Shown piece by piece: positions 26,760 through 35,728 of a DNA stretch of 64,000 nucleotides. A program made the position numbers and the translations under genes. The stretch is from the NCBI GenBank assembly GCA_028279185.1, contig JANQSS010000137.1, positions 1 through 64,000 of the forward strand, in the 5' to 3' direction. Source of the DNA: Saprospiraceae bacterium (lineage in GTDB: Bacteria; Bacteroidota; Bacteroidia; Chitinophagales; Saprospiraceae). Below the pieces are notes generated by a model, which was given only the letters and a program-made list of their open reading frames with translations, did not search any database and was not told the DNA's origin. Each line of letters starts with the position of its first letter. The first letter of the stretch is position 1.

Positions 26760-27197
26760 GTGAAAAGGACGATCTTGATCTTTGCTAGCCTGGCAGTGGC
26801 TATTGCCATCCTCTTCCAGCTCAGTAAGTGGTCACTGTTGAATGGTATGCGTCAGCAGGAGATGTCTATTGAGACAGTAGTGGTAATAGCTGGAACCCTC
26901 TTGATTGGAATTGGGTTTTTAGTCAGCCGGCTCTTTCGACCAAAATTACCTGCGCAACAAGAAATAGCATTAGGAGTCAATACCAGCGCCATTGAGCAAT
27001 ACGGCATCAGCCCGAGAGAACTAGAAATACTTGAGGCTATGTCTCGAGGGTTGTCAAACAAACAAATTGGCGCAGAATTATATATAAGCGAGAATACCGT
27101 AAAATCTCATGTATCTAAGGTACTTTCAAAGCTGGACGCTGAAAGACGTACTCAAGCCATTCAGATTGCCCGAGATGAGCGCATAATAGTTGTGTAA
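26760..27197 (+). CDS. Membrane-anchored LuxR-type HTH regulator
   Basis: 145 residues from the GTG at 26760 (MKRTILIFASLAVAIAI); the open frame reaches back to 26709. Two membrane segments (about 3-22 and 38-56) precede a LuxR-type helix-turn-helix domain (about 80-143) with ISPRELEILEAMSRGLSNKQIGAELYISENTVKSHVSKVLSKL, a full match to the family. There is no receiver or sensor domain between the membrane part and the HTH, so the protein would bind DNA at the membrane or be released by proteolysis. It is followed by the DUF4199 gene after about 140 nt. Confidence 0.85.
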   Translation: MKRTILIFASLAVAIAILFQLSKWSLLNGMRQQEMSIETVVVIAGTLLIGIGFLVSRLFRPKLPAQQEIALGVNTSAIEQYGISPRELEILEAMSRGLSNKQIGAELYISENTVKSHVSKVLSKLDAERRTQAIQIARDERIIVV

Positions 27198-27337
27198 AAA
27201 ACGGACACACATGTTTAATGTAGGTAGTTCGAAAGTATGATTCTTGCTCAGAACAGGCTATTCACTCTAAAGTATGACTATTTTGAAGTACATCTGAGCG
27301 TTATTTGGACCATTATTCATCAAAAACTATGTACCAC

Positions 27338-27820
27338 ATGAAAAACTACATTACGCGATATGGACTTTATGCAGGGGGATTACTCGTTGTTCTTGGCATA
27401 CTCAATTGGCTATTAATTGCACCAAATGGTTATAAGATTTCGGAAATTTTTGGTTACGCGTCAATGGTTGCCGCGTTGATGATGGTACCTGCAGGCCTTA
27501 AATATTTTCGTGATCAAGTAAATAATGGTGAATTAAGTTTTGGCCATGGAATGAAAATAGGTTTGGGAATAACACTAATCACCTCGGTGATTATGTGGAT
27601 CTATAGTGCGCTATTTTTCATCCTGCAAGGGGATAAATTTATGGAATGGTCGAAAGAGCATCTATCTGCTGAAGAATGGGAGATGGCTCAGGCGCAAATG
27701 GAGGCAATGGGGGATGTTTTCATGTCACCTTGGTTTCAGGGGTTTATCATGTTTATGACTGTTTTTATTATTGGTCTATTGATCACATTAGTATCAGCCA
27801 TAATTATGAAAAAACAATAA
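27338..27820 (+). CDS. DUF4199 family membrane protein
   Basis: 160 residues from ATG 27338 (MKNYITRYGLYAGG), the usual DUF4199 start; the open frame extends upstream to a TTG at 27305. Four membrane segments are visible, with the conserved GELSFGHGMKIGLGITLI between segments 2 and 3 and a charged loop (KFMEWSKEHLSAEEWEMAQAQ) before the last. Function of the family is unknown. It is followed at 42 nt by the SRPBCC gene. Confidence 0.85.
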   Translation: MKNYITRYGLYAGGLLVVLGILNWLLIAPNGYKISEIFGYASMVAALMMVPAGLKYFRDQVNNGELSFGHGMKIGLGITLITSVIMWIYSALFFILQGDKFMEWSKEHLSAEEWEMAQAQMEAMGDVFMSPWFQGFIMFMTVFIIGLLITLVSAIIMKKQ

Positions 27821-27862
27821 GATTAATCAAAACTAAACTACTTCAACCAAATAAAATCAACA

Positions 27863-28285
27863 ATGCATACGATATACCATGATTTTATTATAAAAGCCTC
27901 GTGTGAAGAGATTTTCACCGCAGTCAGTCAGCCGCACGAGTTAATCAATTGGTGGCCGAAAAAGTGTTCCGGAGAACCAAAAATAGATGCGGCGTATAAT
28001 TTTTATTTCTCAGATGAATATGACTGGTATGGTCTCGTGTCAGAGATTGAAGTAAACGATCGGTTTGTAATTAAAATGACAGTGGCGGATGAAGATTGGA
28101 CTGGGACTTCATTTGGATTTAATTTAAAGGAGGTAAATAATGGAACTCTTGTCAGTTTTCATCATGCCGGATGGTCAAATAATGCTCATTTTCGTCGCTC
28201 ATCGTATTGCTGGGCCCTTTTATTAAATGGGTTGAAAAATTACATAGAAAAAGCAGTCATTATTCCATTTGAAAAACGGAATTGA
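27863..28285 (+). CDS. SRPBCC-fold protein (AHSA1-like)
   Basis: 140 residues, cytoplasmic. The START/SRPBCC fold is shown by the opening IYHDFIIKASCEEIFTAVSQPHELINWWPKKCSGEP, the central GTSFGFNLKEVNNGTLVSFHHAGW and the C-terminal helix with WALLLNGLKNYIEK, which match the AHSA1/polyketide-cyclase-like group. Members bind hydrophobic ligands or assist protein folding; the ligand here is unknown. Likely cotranscribed with the DUF4199 gene. Confidence 0.82.
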   Translation: MHTIYHDFIIKASCEEIFTAVSQPHELINWWPKKCSGEPKIDAAYNFYFSDEYDWYGLVSEIEVNDRFVIKMTVADEDWTGTSFGFNLKEVNNGTLVSFHHAGWSNNAHFRRSSYCWALLLNGLKNYIEKAVIIPFEKRN

Positions 28286-28725
28286 CAGGAGTATGGAATG
28301 AAAGCTCAACAATAAAATCCGCTTTATTCTAATTACCAATGCTTCGGCCGTTCAATCATTATCAGTGGTTACCTTGTTTTTTCGAAAGGCAAAAATGTCG
28401 TGACGAACGCTGGACGAGAAGGTCTATCCAATAAATTGGAAATTATTTGACCTTTCTATTAAGAGAAAACGCGAATAACCGATGATTTCCGGGATTGGAA
28501 AGGGGCGGTCTCAATGGTTCGTGATAATTAATCCGAACGTATTTCAATACGTGCTCAAAGCAGTGCTAATTCGGGTGCGATAACGCTTAACAAAGCAGAG
28601 GCACGCTAGCTCCGTCATAACTGCATATTTGGATTGAAGCCAATATCCTTTGAAAGACGAACTGAAAAACACGGTATTCAATTAGAAAACCAATGTATTT
28701 TTTCCGGATCGCGCAGATACTTTAT
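28286..28725. other. Intergenic region without a recognisable gene
   Basis: About 440 nt between the SRPBCC and VWA genes. All six frames are broken by stops every few dozen codons, and no repeat, hairpin with a T-run, or known motif was found. It may be a decayed gene, but no peptide could be matched. Confidence 0.4.
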
Positions 28726-29763
28726 CTAATCGCATCCGCCAGAAAAACCTGTTGCATCAAAACTCGTCATGACTGCACCAGTCTGGCCGAGGTGATTTAA
28801 TTGAATAGCCAATTGATTTATTCCACTGCCGTCACGTTTTGGACTGCAGTACTCAAAAATGTAATAGCTATTAGCCTGATCATAAACCAGTGCAGAAGTC
28901 TCAATAAACTTGGCTTCTAACGCTGCTTTGTCCTCGGCAATTATCGTTGATGTTTTACCAATTTCCTGTAAGACATTTTTGTCAATTTCATCCCCAAGCC
29001 CAATGGTAAAAAATGAAATATTTGAGTTGGCATTATTTACAGTTTGAATGGCATCGGCTTTTGTATGACGTGCAGCCTGGTCCGTGCCGTCGGTGAATAA
29101 GACAATCGAAGTAGTAGCTATTATGCCATTGGCTATTAAATTATTAATTAATACGGTTGAAATATTCGTGGCTTTTATCACTGCCCCGTAGAGATCTGTC
29201 GAAGGGTCAGTAGGCAAGTCGGCATTTAACCCACTGACAATATCCATTAACACATTCCTATCACTGACAAAATCACTTAGTTCATGTAATTCATCACTTC
29301 CATCAAACCAATAAATACCCATTTTAAAAGCATCGTCTTGAAGATCAGGCATAATTTGTTCGATAAAACTTACAGCCGCTTGCTTGAGCTCATCCAGACT
29401 TTCATGAATAACGCTTCCGCTCAGATCGAGAACGAGCATTGTATGTGAACCATAAACTTGGGCATTTGTCGAAAGATCCGCATTAGACTCAAAGGCCGAT
29501 ATTTCTTTGAAACAGTCATCGTTTCGACCCATCTCGTAAATGCGGAAGTTGTCTTTTGTCAAGCCAGCAATTGGGGTACCTGCTCGTGTGTCAGCCTTGA
29601 AAAAGACAGATACAATACCGGGAGGTGTAACGAATTCATCTTGAATATCCAGGACGAAAGCACCCTGTGCAAATTGGTCACAAGGCTCTTTGATTGAGCT
29701 ATCACCGCAGCCCACGACGAATGTGAAAGCTACCAACGAAAAAACACATGTAAAATATTTCAT
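28726..29763 (-). CDS. VWA-domain lipoprotein
   Basis: 345 residues. Lipoprotein signal with VVGC (Cys 19). A beta-sandwich-like region (about 36-100) includes GTPIAGLTKDNFRIYE. A von Willebrand A domain (about 105-305) has the MIDAS motif DLSGS (113-117), the TD of STDLYGAV and the DGTD segment, so the metal site appears complete. A Cys-containing tail (about 306-345) ends FSGGCD. It may bind protein or act as a secreted surface receptor. Standing alone on the minus strand, with a probable promoter upstream. Confidence 0.88.
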   Translation of the reverse strand: MKYFTCVFSLVAFTFVVGCGDSSIKEPCDQFAQGAFVLDIQDEFVTPPGIVSVFFKADTRAGTPIAGLTKDNFRIYEMGRNDDCFKEISAFESNADLSTNAQVYGSHTMLVLDLSGSVIHESLDELKQAAVSFIEQIMPDLQDDAFKMGIYWFDGSDELHELSDFVSDRNVLMDIVSGLNADLPTDPSTDLYGAVIKATNISTVLINNLIANGIIATTSIVLFTDGTDQAARHTKADAIQTVNNANSNISFFTIGLGDEIDKNVLQEIGKTSTIIAEDKAALEAKFIETSALVYDQANSYYIFEYCSPKRDGSGINQLAIQLNHLGQTGAVMTSFDATGFSGGCD

Positions 29764-29795
29764 ATTTGTATTTCTTGGGTTTGCAATTGGTTATG

Positions 29796-29824
29796 CAAAA
29801 GTAATTAGAATTGTTGGATTAAAA
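29796..29824 (-). promoter_or_regulatory. Possible promoter of the VWA lipoprotein gene
   Basis: On the minus strand TACTTTTG (29803-29796) matches TAnnTTTG, with a TTTT in place of TTTG 17 nt upstream (29824-29821). Distance to the start codon is about 33 nt. The -33 part is imperfect. Confidence 0.4.
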
Positions 29825-30577
29825 CGTGGGAGGCATTCATTCATTGTCTGAAATTAGGTTGTTTTGGTATAATTTAAGATTTCACGTTGTTGAGGAGCAG
29901 TAAACCGTGTCATACGTTTGACTAAGTCGAAGCTTGGAGTAGGAAAAGGTCAGACACCGATGTGTAAAAATAGGCCGCTTCTGTTGTGTGAGTTTGGTTT
30001 GGGTGGTGGCGCGTTAGTTAAGGTGATGTTTTAAAATTGGAGCTAATTGTCGGGCATAAATTTTAATACCCGTATCGTTGAGGTGATTTATATCAGAAAG
30101 GTGGTCTTTGATGGCGACTGGTTAGCTTTAACCCGACTTCATCTAGGGGTTAACCTGGGAGAATATGTAGTAAGGTCAGAAGGTGATATGGGATAGTGTT
30201 TCGTCCCGGATGATGACGAAGTATATGTTGTAAATATTGTTGGTTATCACTAAAGGAGAAAAGATATTAAGAAACAAATTAGCAAAAAACATAGGGTACC
30301 CAGAAACTATGCGCATGTGATTATATATGATACCCAGAGTATTATTGCAGATACAAATTTGTCGTTATCACTGTTCTTTGAATTATTAAGAAACGTATTG
30401 GCTTCGTTTGCAAAACATACCTGGCCACGTGGAAGTAAATACAAATACTACAATAATCAATGGAAAAATTCTACCGTGTGGATTGTATAAATTGAGATTA
30501 TCATTAGAATTATTAACGTCCCTTTCAATATAATTACTGGAACCTATTTCGTTGAATTCAGGACGAAAAAACAAGAT
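29825..30577. other. Gene-poor region containing a decayed SGNH-gene fragment
   Basis: About 750 nt with no intact gene. The only recognisable content is the 35-codon SGNH fragment at 30014-30118 (listed separately). The rest shows no long frames or repeats; the promoter of the LytTR response regulator should lie near its right edge. Confidence 0.5.
30014..30118 (-). pseudogene. 3' fragment of a second SGNH (DltD-like) gene
   Basis: On the minus strand codons from 30118 read VAIKDHLSDINHLNDTGIKI.. and end at a TAA at 30014. The last 34 residues of the intact SGNH protein at 41410-42354 read VAIKDHLSDINHLNDLGVKI.. and also end at the same point. I count 24 of 34 identical positions, including the DxxH catalytic block. 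Stops lie immediately upstream of the fragment, so nothing of the rest of the gene remains here. This is the leftover of a duplicated or transferred copy. Confidence 0.75.
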
Positions 30578-31306
30578 ATGGCTAAGATTTTTATCGTTGA
30601 AGACAACGAAGACCATTTAAATGCACTTGAGTTAAAGTTAGGAATGTTGGGACATCTGGTTGTTGGTAGATCCTATAATTCTACGGATGTCATTGATGAA
30701 ATCAAGAAAACAAGCCCGGATTTATTATTGATCGATATAAATTTAGAAGGCGATAATGAAGGAATTGCACTGGCAAATCAAGCCAACCAGATCTTTGATG
30801 TTCTAATAATATTTACCACAGCATTAGCAGAGAATGACATTGTTAAAAAAGCTCTATTCTCGAATCCTGAAGGGTATTTATTGAAACCGATCGGGATACA
30901 TGAACTCCGTATTAATATCGAACTGGCCTTGTCAAAAAAAGAAAAAAGTCATTCTGTAATAAAAGATCTGGATAAGAACTACCGTTTTTTAACAGTTCGT
31001 GTCGGAAATAAATTACAAAAGATCAATTATAATCAAATTATTCTCTTTGAGAGAGAAAGCACTAATTATATTAAGGTACAGAAAATTAATGGCAAATCAT
31101 ACCTAATCAGAACTTCCTTACGATCAGTTCTCAATGATGTGCTTCCATCAAATTTTATTCAAATTCATAGACAATATATTGTCAATTTGGAGTATATTGA
31201 ATTGGTTAATGAACACGAACAGATGGTTCATTTATTGGGTGAATGCTCCTTACCCATTGGCAGGACTTTCAAAAAAAAGCTTTACAAAAAACTAAATCTT
31301 ATTTGA
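30578..31306 (+). CDS. Response regulator, receiver + LytTR DNA-binding domain
   Basis: 242 residues. The receiver domain (about 1-115) has the acidic pair in VEDNEDH, the phospho-acceptor Asp 53 in LLLIDINLEG, the Thr in IIFTTAL and the Lys 103 in YLLKPIG. The LytTR domain (about 140-238) has INYNQIILFERESTNYIKV, FIQIHRQYIVN and LPIGRTFKKKL. All key residues are present. It is followed at 35 nt by a LytS-type sensor kinase, so the two form a two-component system. Confidence 0.93.
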   Translation: MAKIFIVEDNEDHLNALELKLGMLGHLVVGRSYNSTDVIDEIKKTSPDLLLIDINLEGDNEGIALANQANQIFDVLIIFTTALAENDIVKKALFSNPEGYLLKPIGIHELRINIELALSKKEKSHSVIKDLDKNYRFLTVRVGNKLQKINYNQIILFERESTNYIKVQKINGKSYLIRTSLRSVLNDVLPSNFIQIHRQYIVNLEYIELVNEHEQMVHLLGECSLPIGRTFKKKLYKKLNLI

Positions 31307-31341
31307 CAGAAAGCAAATAGATAAATTGAAAATATGAACAT

Positions 31342-33312
31342 ATGAAAAAGAGCTTTCTATTTATTTATTTGTTTGTCGTGCTGATCTATAAATCAAATGG
31401 TAACGGCATTGTTTCAGAGATTGATAACGATGAAAAAATTAAGCGACTGCAACTCCTAAAAACCTCCGTTAATAAAACTGGACTTGGGGAAGTAGATGTG
31501 TTAAAGCTTATCGAAATTCAAAACATATATGAGTCAATAAATATTGACAGTGCTTTAGTATACGCCGAGAAAGAGGTTAATGTAGCTTCTCAAACAGGAA
31601 ATCAAAATCTTTTAGCTGAAGCAAAGATTAGAAAGGCCAAGCTCTTAAGAAAAGCAAGGCGCTATAAAGAGGCACGTGATTTGTTGTTGACCAATTTAGA
31701 CGAATTATTAGCTATTAATGATATCCTCAAGGGAAAAACATTAAGAGTATTGGCTGGTATTAATGCCCGGAGTGGGAATTTTGTTAAAGCTACAGATGAC
31801 GTGTTGAAAGCCATAGCACTTTTTTCCTGTGAGAATGACAGCACTAATTTATTGTCCTCTTATCATTTTCTGGCAAGAATATATGATGGCTTGGGCGATA
31901 AAGAAAAGGCCAAAGAATATAGCCAAATAGCTTCTCAGTTTGACGCACAAGTAAACAAGAGATTAACTATTAGACTATTGATTGATAGAAGTATTCGATT
32001 AATAGATGAAGGCAAATTTGAAGCAGCACTAAGTAAAACTCAAAAAGCTCAAGCCATCGCCGATAGTTTTAATTTTTCATTGCTTAAAATCAATGTTCAA
32101 GTTCAATATGCCCACTTGTATTATGCCTGGCAAAATAATGAAAAATTACTACAGCATGCCTTAAAAGCGGATGATTTACTAAAAGCACATCCTGTAGCCA
32201 CGCCCTATTTACAAAATAAAACATATAAATATTTGGCTGAAGGATACGTAGCACAAAAAAAATATACAAAAGCCAAACATTACTTGGACTTAATAGATCG
32301 CAAAGACATATACGAAATCATCGACGTTAAGTCACGACTGATTAGATTATATGAAAACATAAACGATTATAAGCTGGCACATCTAACCAACAAAGAACTA
32401 TACGCAATAAAAGACTCTATAAACCAGCAACAACAAAAAGTGCAGATCAAGGAGGTATTAGAAAAGTATGAAAATAATAAAAAACAACTGCAAATACAAG
32501 AACTCAAACATGAAGCTGCTTTTCAAGAATTAAAGTTAGATTCACAAGCCAAGATTTTCTATACAAGCATGGGAATTTTATTTCTTTTATTAATTTCTAG
32601 TTTTATTTTTTATAAAGGTAGGATAGGTAGACAACGGCTAAAGGAAATTTCTTTAAATCTTGAAAAGATTACATTGCAACACCGATTTTTACGTACTCAG
32701 TTGAATCCTCATTTTCTGTTTCATGCTCTTTCTTCGATAGAATTATATGTTCTTAAAGGTGAAAAAGAGAAAGCTGTAAATTTTTTACAAGATTTTAGCG
32801 GCTTAATTAGGACAGTTCTTGAAACTTCAAATATTGAGTTCATAACATTAAGAAAGGAGCTTTTATTTATCGAAAAGTACCTGCAATTACAACAGCTCAA
32901 CCATGGATATACGTTTCGGTATTCACTAATCACGGATGAGAGTATTGATGATGAAGAGCTTATGGTTCCTCCAATGATTCTTCAACCATTGGTTGAAAAT
33001 GCGATTTTGCATGGTGCTTTACCCTCTAAAGGCTTTGTTGATATTACCGTAAATAAAAACTTGGAAAATTTGTTTATCCAGATTGTAAATAGCGGCTATA
33101 AGCCGCCTAAAACCTTAAATACATCCAAAAAACTTCACCGCTCAATGAGTACGGAAATAATGAGACAACGAATTGACAATATCGAAGAAACTCATGGTTT
33201 AAAAATCACATATGCTAAATCATATCAATCCGATGATACGTTGAATAGTAACACGTCGGTACGTCTCACTTTTCCTATAATACGCAAAAACTACGTCCAT
33301 CCAGCTGAGTAA
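31342..33312 (+). CDS. LytS/YehU-type sensor histidine kinase with TPR region
   Basis: 656 residues. A signal sequence (about 1-20), a long TPR-like helical region (about 50-370), a coiled coil (370-405), a membrane segment (406-425) and a His_kinase domain: RTQLNPHFLFHALSSIELY with His 457, then an HATPase-like part with LQPLVENAILHGAL (N-box Asn 553). The G1 region reads IVNSGYKPP, whereas the family usually has a DNGxG there, so the ADP-lid Asp seems replaced by Asn; activity may be altered. It pairs with the upstream LytTR regulator and probably senses an envelope signal through its TPR part. Confidence 0.9.
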   Translation: MKKSFLFIYLFVVLIYKSNGNGIVSEIDNDEKIKRLQLLKTSVNKTGLGEVDVLKLIEIQNIYESINIDSALVYAEKEVNVASQTGNQNLLAEAKIRKAKLLRKARRYKEARDLLLTNLDELLAINDILKGKTLRVLAGINARSGNFVKATDDVLKAIALFSCENDSTNLLSSYHFLARIYDGLGDKEKAKEYSQIASQFDAQVNKRLTIRLLIDRSIRLIDEGKFEAALSKTQKAQAIADSFNFSLLKINVQVQYAHLYYAWQNNEKLLQHALKADDLLKAHPVATPYLQNKTYKYLAEGYVAQKKYTKAKHYLDLIDRKDIYEIIDVKSRLIRLYENINDYKLAHLTNKELYAIKDSINQQQQKVQIKEVLEKYENNKKQLQIQELKHEAAFQELKLDSQAKIFYTSMGILFLLLISSFIFYKGRIGRQRLKEISLNLEKITLQHRFLRTQLNPHFLFHALSSIELYVLKGEKEKAVNFLQDFSGLIRTVLETSNIEFITLRKELLFIEKYLQLQQLNHGYTFRYSLITDESIDDEELMVPPMILQPLVENAILHGALPSKGFVDITVNKNLENLFIQIVNSGYKPPKTLNTSKKLHRSMSTEIMRQRIDNIEETHGLKITYAKSYQSDDTLNSNTSVRLTFPIIRKNYVHPAE

Positions 33313-33401
33313 TTCACGACTTGTTCTCACGGCTAAACTGGATAGTGACATTTTGAAGACATCCTAAAAAGTAGAATAAATCGTGTGTTCATAATATGAT
33401 A

Positions 33402-34709
33402 TTATTTAAACTTGTTAATATGATATGTAAGGTAGTCACCTTTGCAATCACTCAATTTAATAATGAATGTCCCATTATGTAAAAGATTTAATTGCAATCC
33501 ATTGTTTATTAAATCAGATGTTTTAATATTATTTTTTCTATATAAAATTGATCCATTTAATGATAAAACAACAATGTTTAAATTTTCATTGTTCTCTACC
33601 CATGATGCTTTAACTCCTTTGTTGAAGTATATTTTATCCTCAAAAGGATTAGGATAGATTATAAGTGATTGATGACCTGCTTCATTGATACTATATGCGC
33701 GTGACGTGTTATCGCTCATTTTATTAAAACGACCTTTGGAGAGTGTTTCGCTAAGCCCATTCAATGTGTTTAAAATATTTGATTCTATAAACTCTTTATT
33801 GCTTTGCCCAATAACAGGCCCAGATGTTAGCGAAGAAATACAATCGGTAGCACAAGGGTCTATTTTTAATAAAATAGAACTACTATTGGATGATGTTAAA
33901 TGTGTTTTTGATGTAAGTGTTATTCTCGAAGACCTGAGTTCTGTAGTAGCAGATATTGGAGATGTTAAGTTTCTCACTGCACCACCTGATGGATTTCCAG
34001 TTGTTATAGTATTTGTTGTTTGGGTAATACCAGGAGGAATGGATTGACCTGGTGTTGAGAAAGTTATATCATCAATACATTCGGGAATTCTAATTACAAG
34101 GTCATCAACTAAAACAGCGGAATTCGCAGTATTATTGGTTGCTCGCGGCGAAAACCATAGTTGACTATGACTACTGGTGAAAGTATGAGTTACACATACC
34201 CTTTGCCAATTAGTGATGCCAAAGGTACTAGACGGTGTCGTACTTATCGTCGCGATCATTTCATTATTAGAATTGGGAGGAAGTTCTCCACATGGGCCTG
34301 TCGTATTATGAACTAAATCTGAAGTTGCTGAAATATCTAATAAAGTAACGTCCGCGCCGTTGATACCAACCATCATACAGAATTCTACACAATCACCTTC
34401 TTCCACACTCAAACTAGTAAATGCACCCTCGCTTGTAAATGTTCCGTTATTAAAGATATTAGGGCCTTGAGCCGCCATCCACAGAGCTTTATCGCTATTA
34501 AATCCATTATCAAGAAACGGATCACTGGGTGATCCATGACTTGTATTCCATCCGGGGAAACAGTTGTTGCTTACATGGCCATTACAGGGACCTGAGTTAC
34601 AGTCCAAGGATTCAAAGTCTTCTATTAATAAGATTTGACCCAGCAAAATATTAGAAAACAACAATAAGAATACTAAAACTAAATAATTTGAATTATTCAT
34701 TGGTTTCAA
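33402..34709 (-). CDS. Secreted protein with T9SS type A sorting domain
   Basis: 435 residues. A signal peptide (about 1-24, ending LLGQ) is followed by a Cys-containing beta domain (about 25-215) with NNCFPGWNTSHGSPSDPF, LWMAAQG and CVEFCMMVGING. This looks like a jelly-roll fold of the kind seen in gliding and adhesion proteins. A Thr/Ser-rich stretch follows, and a C-terminal T9SS sorting domain (about 350-435) begins with IIYPNPFEDKIYF and includes VVLSLNGSILYRKN. The protein should be exported through the type IX system and attached to the cell surface. A decayed second copy of its N-terminal domain lies just upstream (34761-34829). Confidence 0.85.
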   Translation of the reverse strand: MKPMNNSNYLVLVFLLLFSNILLGQILLIEDFESLDCNSGPCNGHVSNNCFPGWNTSHGSPSDPFLDNGFNSDKALWMAAQGPNIFNNGTFTSEGAFTSLSVEEGDCVEFCMMVGINGADVTLLDISATSDLVHNTTGPCGELPPNSNNEMIATISTTPSSTFGITNWQRVCVTHTFTSSHSQLWFSPRATNNTANSAVLVDDLVIRIPECIDDITFSTPGQSIPPGITQTTNTITTGNPSGGAVRNLTSPISATTELRSSRITLTSKTHLTSSNSSSILLKIDPCATDCISSLTSGPVIGQSNKEFIESNILNTLNGLSETLSKGRFNKMSDNTSRAYSINEAGHQSLIIYPNPFEDKIYFNKGVKASWVENNENLNIVVLSLNGSILYRKNNIKTSDLINNGLQLNLLHNGTFIIKLSDCKGDYLTYHINKFK

Positions 34710-35017
34710 TTTAACATATACATTGATTCGCAGTCAAAAGCAGCTAAAGGCACTTGATTTTCAACCAAATGGAACAGGAGATGGCATACCATGACTTGGG
34801 CTCCATTTTGGAAGACAGTTCGATTCAGCCTATCCACCACAGGCTAAACTTTTGTCTCATGAATGACCATTGAAGTTCTCAAAGAATATGCTCTTCTGAG
34901 AGCACCCATTGCCAAATGGTATTACGATAAAATAGTATTTTTAATAGATTAATTATTGCATCGGGTTAGAGTGTTTAAGTAATACTTTTTATCGAAATGT
35001 TTAGCTAACCAATCCGC
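34710..35017. other. Intergenic region with a relic of a T9SS-protein gene
   Basis: About 300 nt with no intact gene. It holds the relic at 34761-34829; the rest shows no recognisable peptides. Confidence 0.5.
34761..34829 (-). pseudogene. Relic of a paralog of the T9SS protein at 33402
   Basis: On the minus strand a 22-codon stretch reads ESNCLPKWSPSHGMPS and so on, ending at a stop at 34761. It matches SNNCFPGWNTSHGSPS in the intact neighbour, with 9 of 17 aligned positions identical including Cys, Pro, Trp, SHG and PS. It lies about 50 nt upstream of the intact gene. A remnant of a tandem duplicate. Confidence 0.5.
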
Positions 35018-35728
35018 TTACTCATTGCCCGTTTTCTGTATAAGAGATTTTAATTTTAATACATCAGCTTCAAGTTGGCTTATTTTGCTGTCGGCTTCTA
35101 TTGTGTAGAGAGTTAATTCTTCGATTACCTTCATTTGGCGCAGAATCATGTCACCTACGTCGAACCCTTTATTTTTTTGAATGTCTAGTGCAGATGGTAT
35201 GCCGGGAAGGTGTTTGTTCAATTGAATAAACTTTTTTAAATCGCCTAAGGGTCTCAAATTATATTTTGGATTAAAAACATAATCTGGCCAGTTATTATAA
35301 GTTTCTACTAATACTTCTGTAGTGACTATGCGTCCATTTACCCACAGCATTCCTTCATAGTCATGAGGCCATGAACCACTGGCTTGATTTGTTCTATTTT
35401 GACTAGTTCCGATGAATGTTTGTCCATTTGTCAAAACTTGAAAGTTTTCGCTCACGTTGAAGTTATTATCCGTATACAGCGCGTCTGCTACGGATATAGC
35501 ACTTTGCGTGCTTCCCGATGTGTTTTCCAAGGTCAACAAATGGTGAGCGCTATTCAAGTTATTGCTCAATCTTAAACAAAGTTGATTTAAGGGGGTCGTA
35601 CCTATTGCTGTTTCTCCTTCTCGATAAGTGAACTCCCAGTTTTTATTATATGTTCCAGGAAGCCATGTCTGTGCAAAAAGCCCAACACCACAAAAAAGGA
35701 GTACAGCAACAATAATATTTTTTTTCAT
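35018..35728 (-). CDS. Secreted tail-fibre-like protein with HLPGIPSA C-terminal motif
   Basis: 236 residues with a signal peptide (about 1-20, ending LFAQT). The middle is a short beta region (TFIGTSQNRTNQ, GMLWVNGRIVTTEVLVE). The C-terminus carries the conserved LRPLGDLKKFIQLNKHLPGIPSA, VGDMILRQMKVIEELTLYTIE and a coiled coil, a very common end in secreted Bacteroidota tail-fibre-like proteins. It differs from the S74 proteins at 9-17 kb, which have a catalytic Ser-Lys pair; here no such pair is present. Probably a trimeric surface protein. Standing alone on the minus strand. Confidence 0.8.
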   Translation of the reverse strand: MKKNIIVAVLLFCGVGLFAQTWLPGTYNKNWEFTYREGETAIGTTPLNQLCLRLSNNLNSAHHLLTLENTSGSTQSAISVADALYTDNNFNVSENFQVLTNGQTFIGTSQNRTNQASGSWPHDYEGMLWVNGRIVTTEVLVETYNNWPDYVFNPKYNLRPLGDLKKFIQLNKHLPGIPSALDIQKNKGFDVGDMILRQMKVIEELTLYTIEADSKISQLEADVLKLKSLIQKTGNE

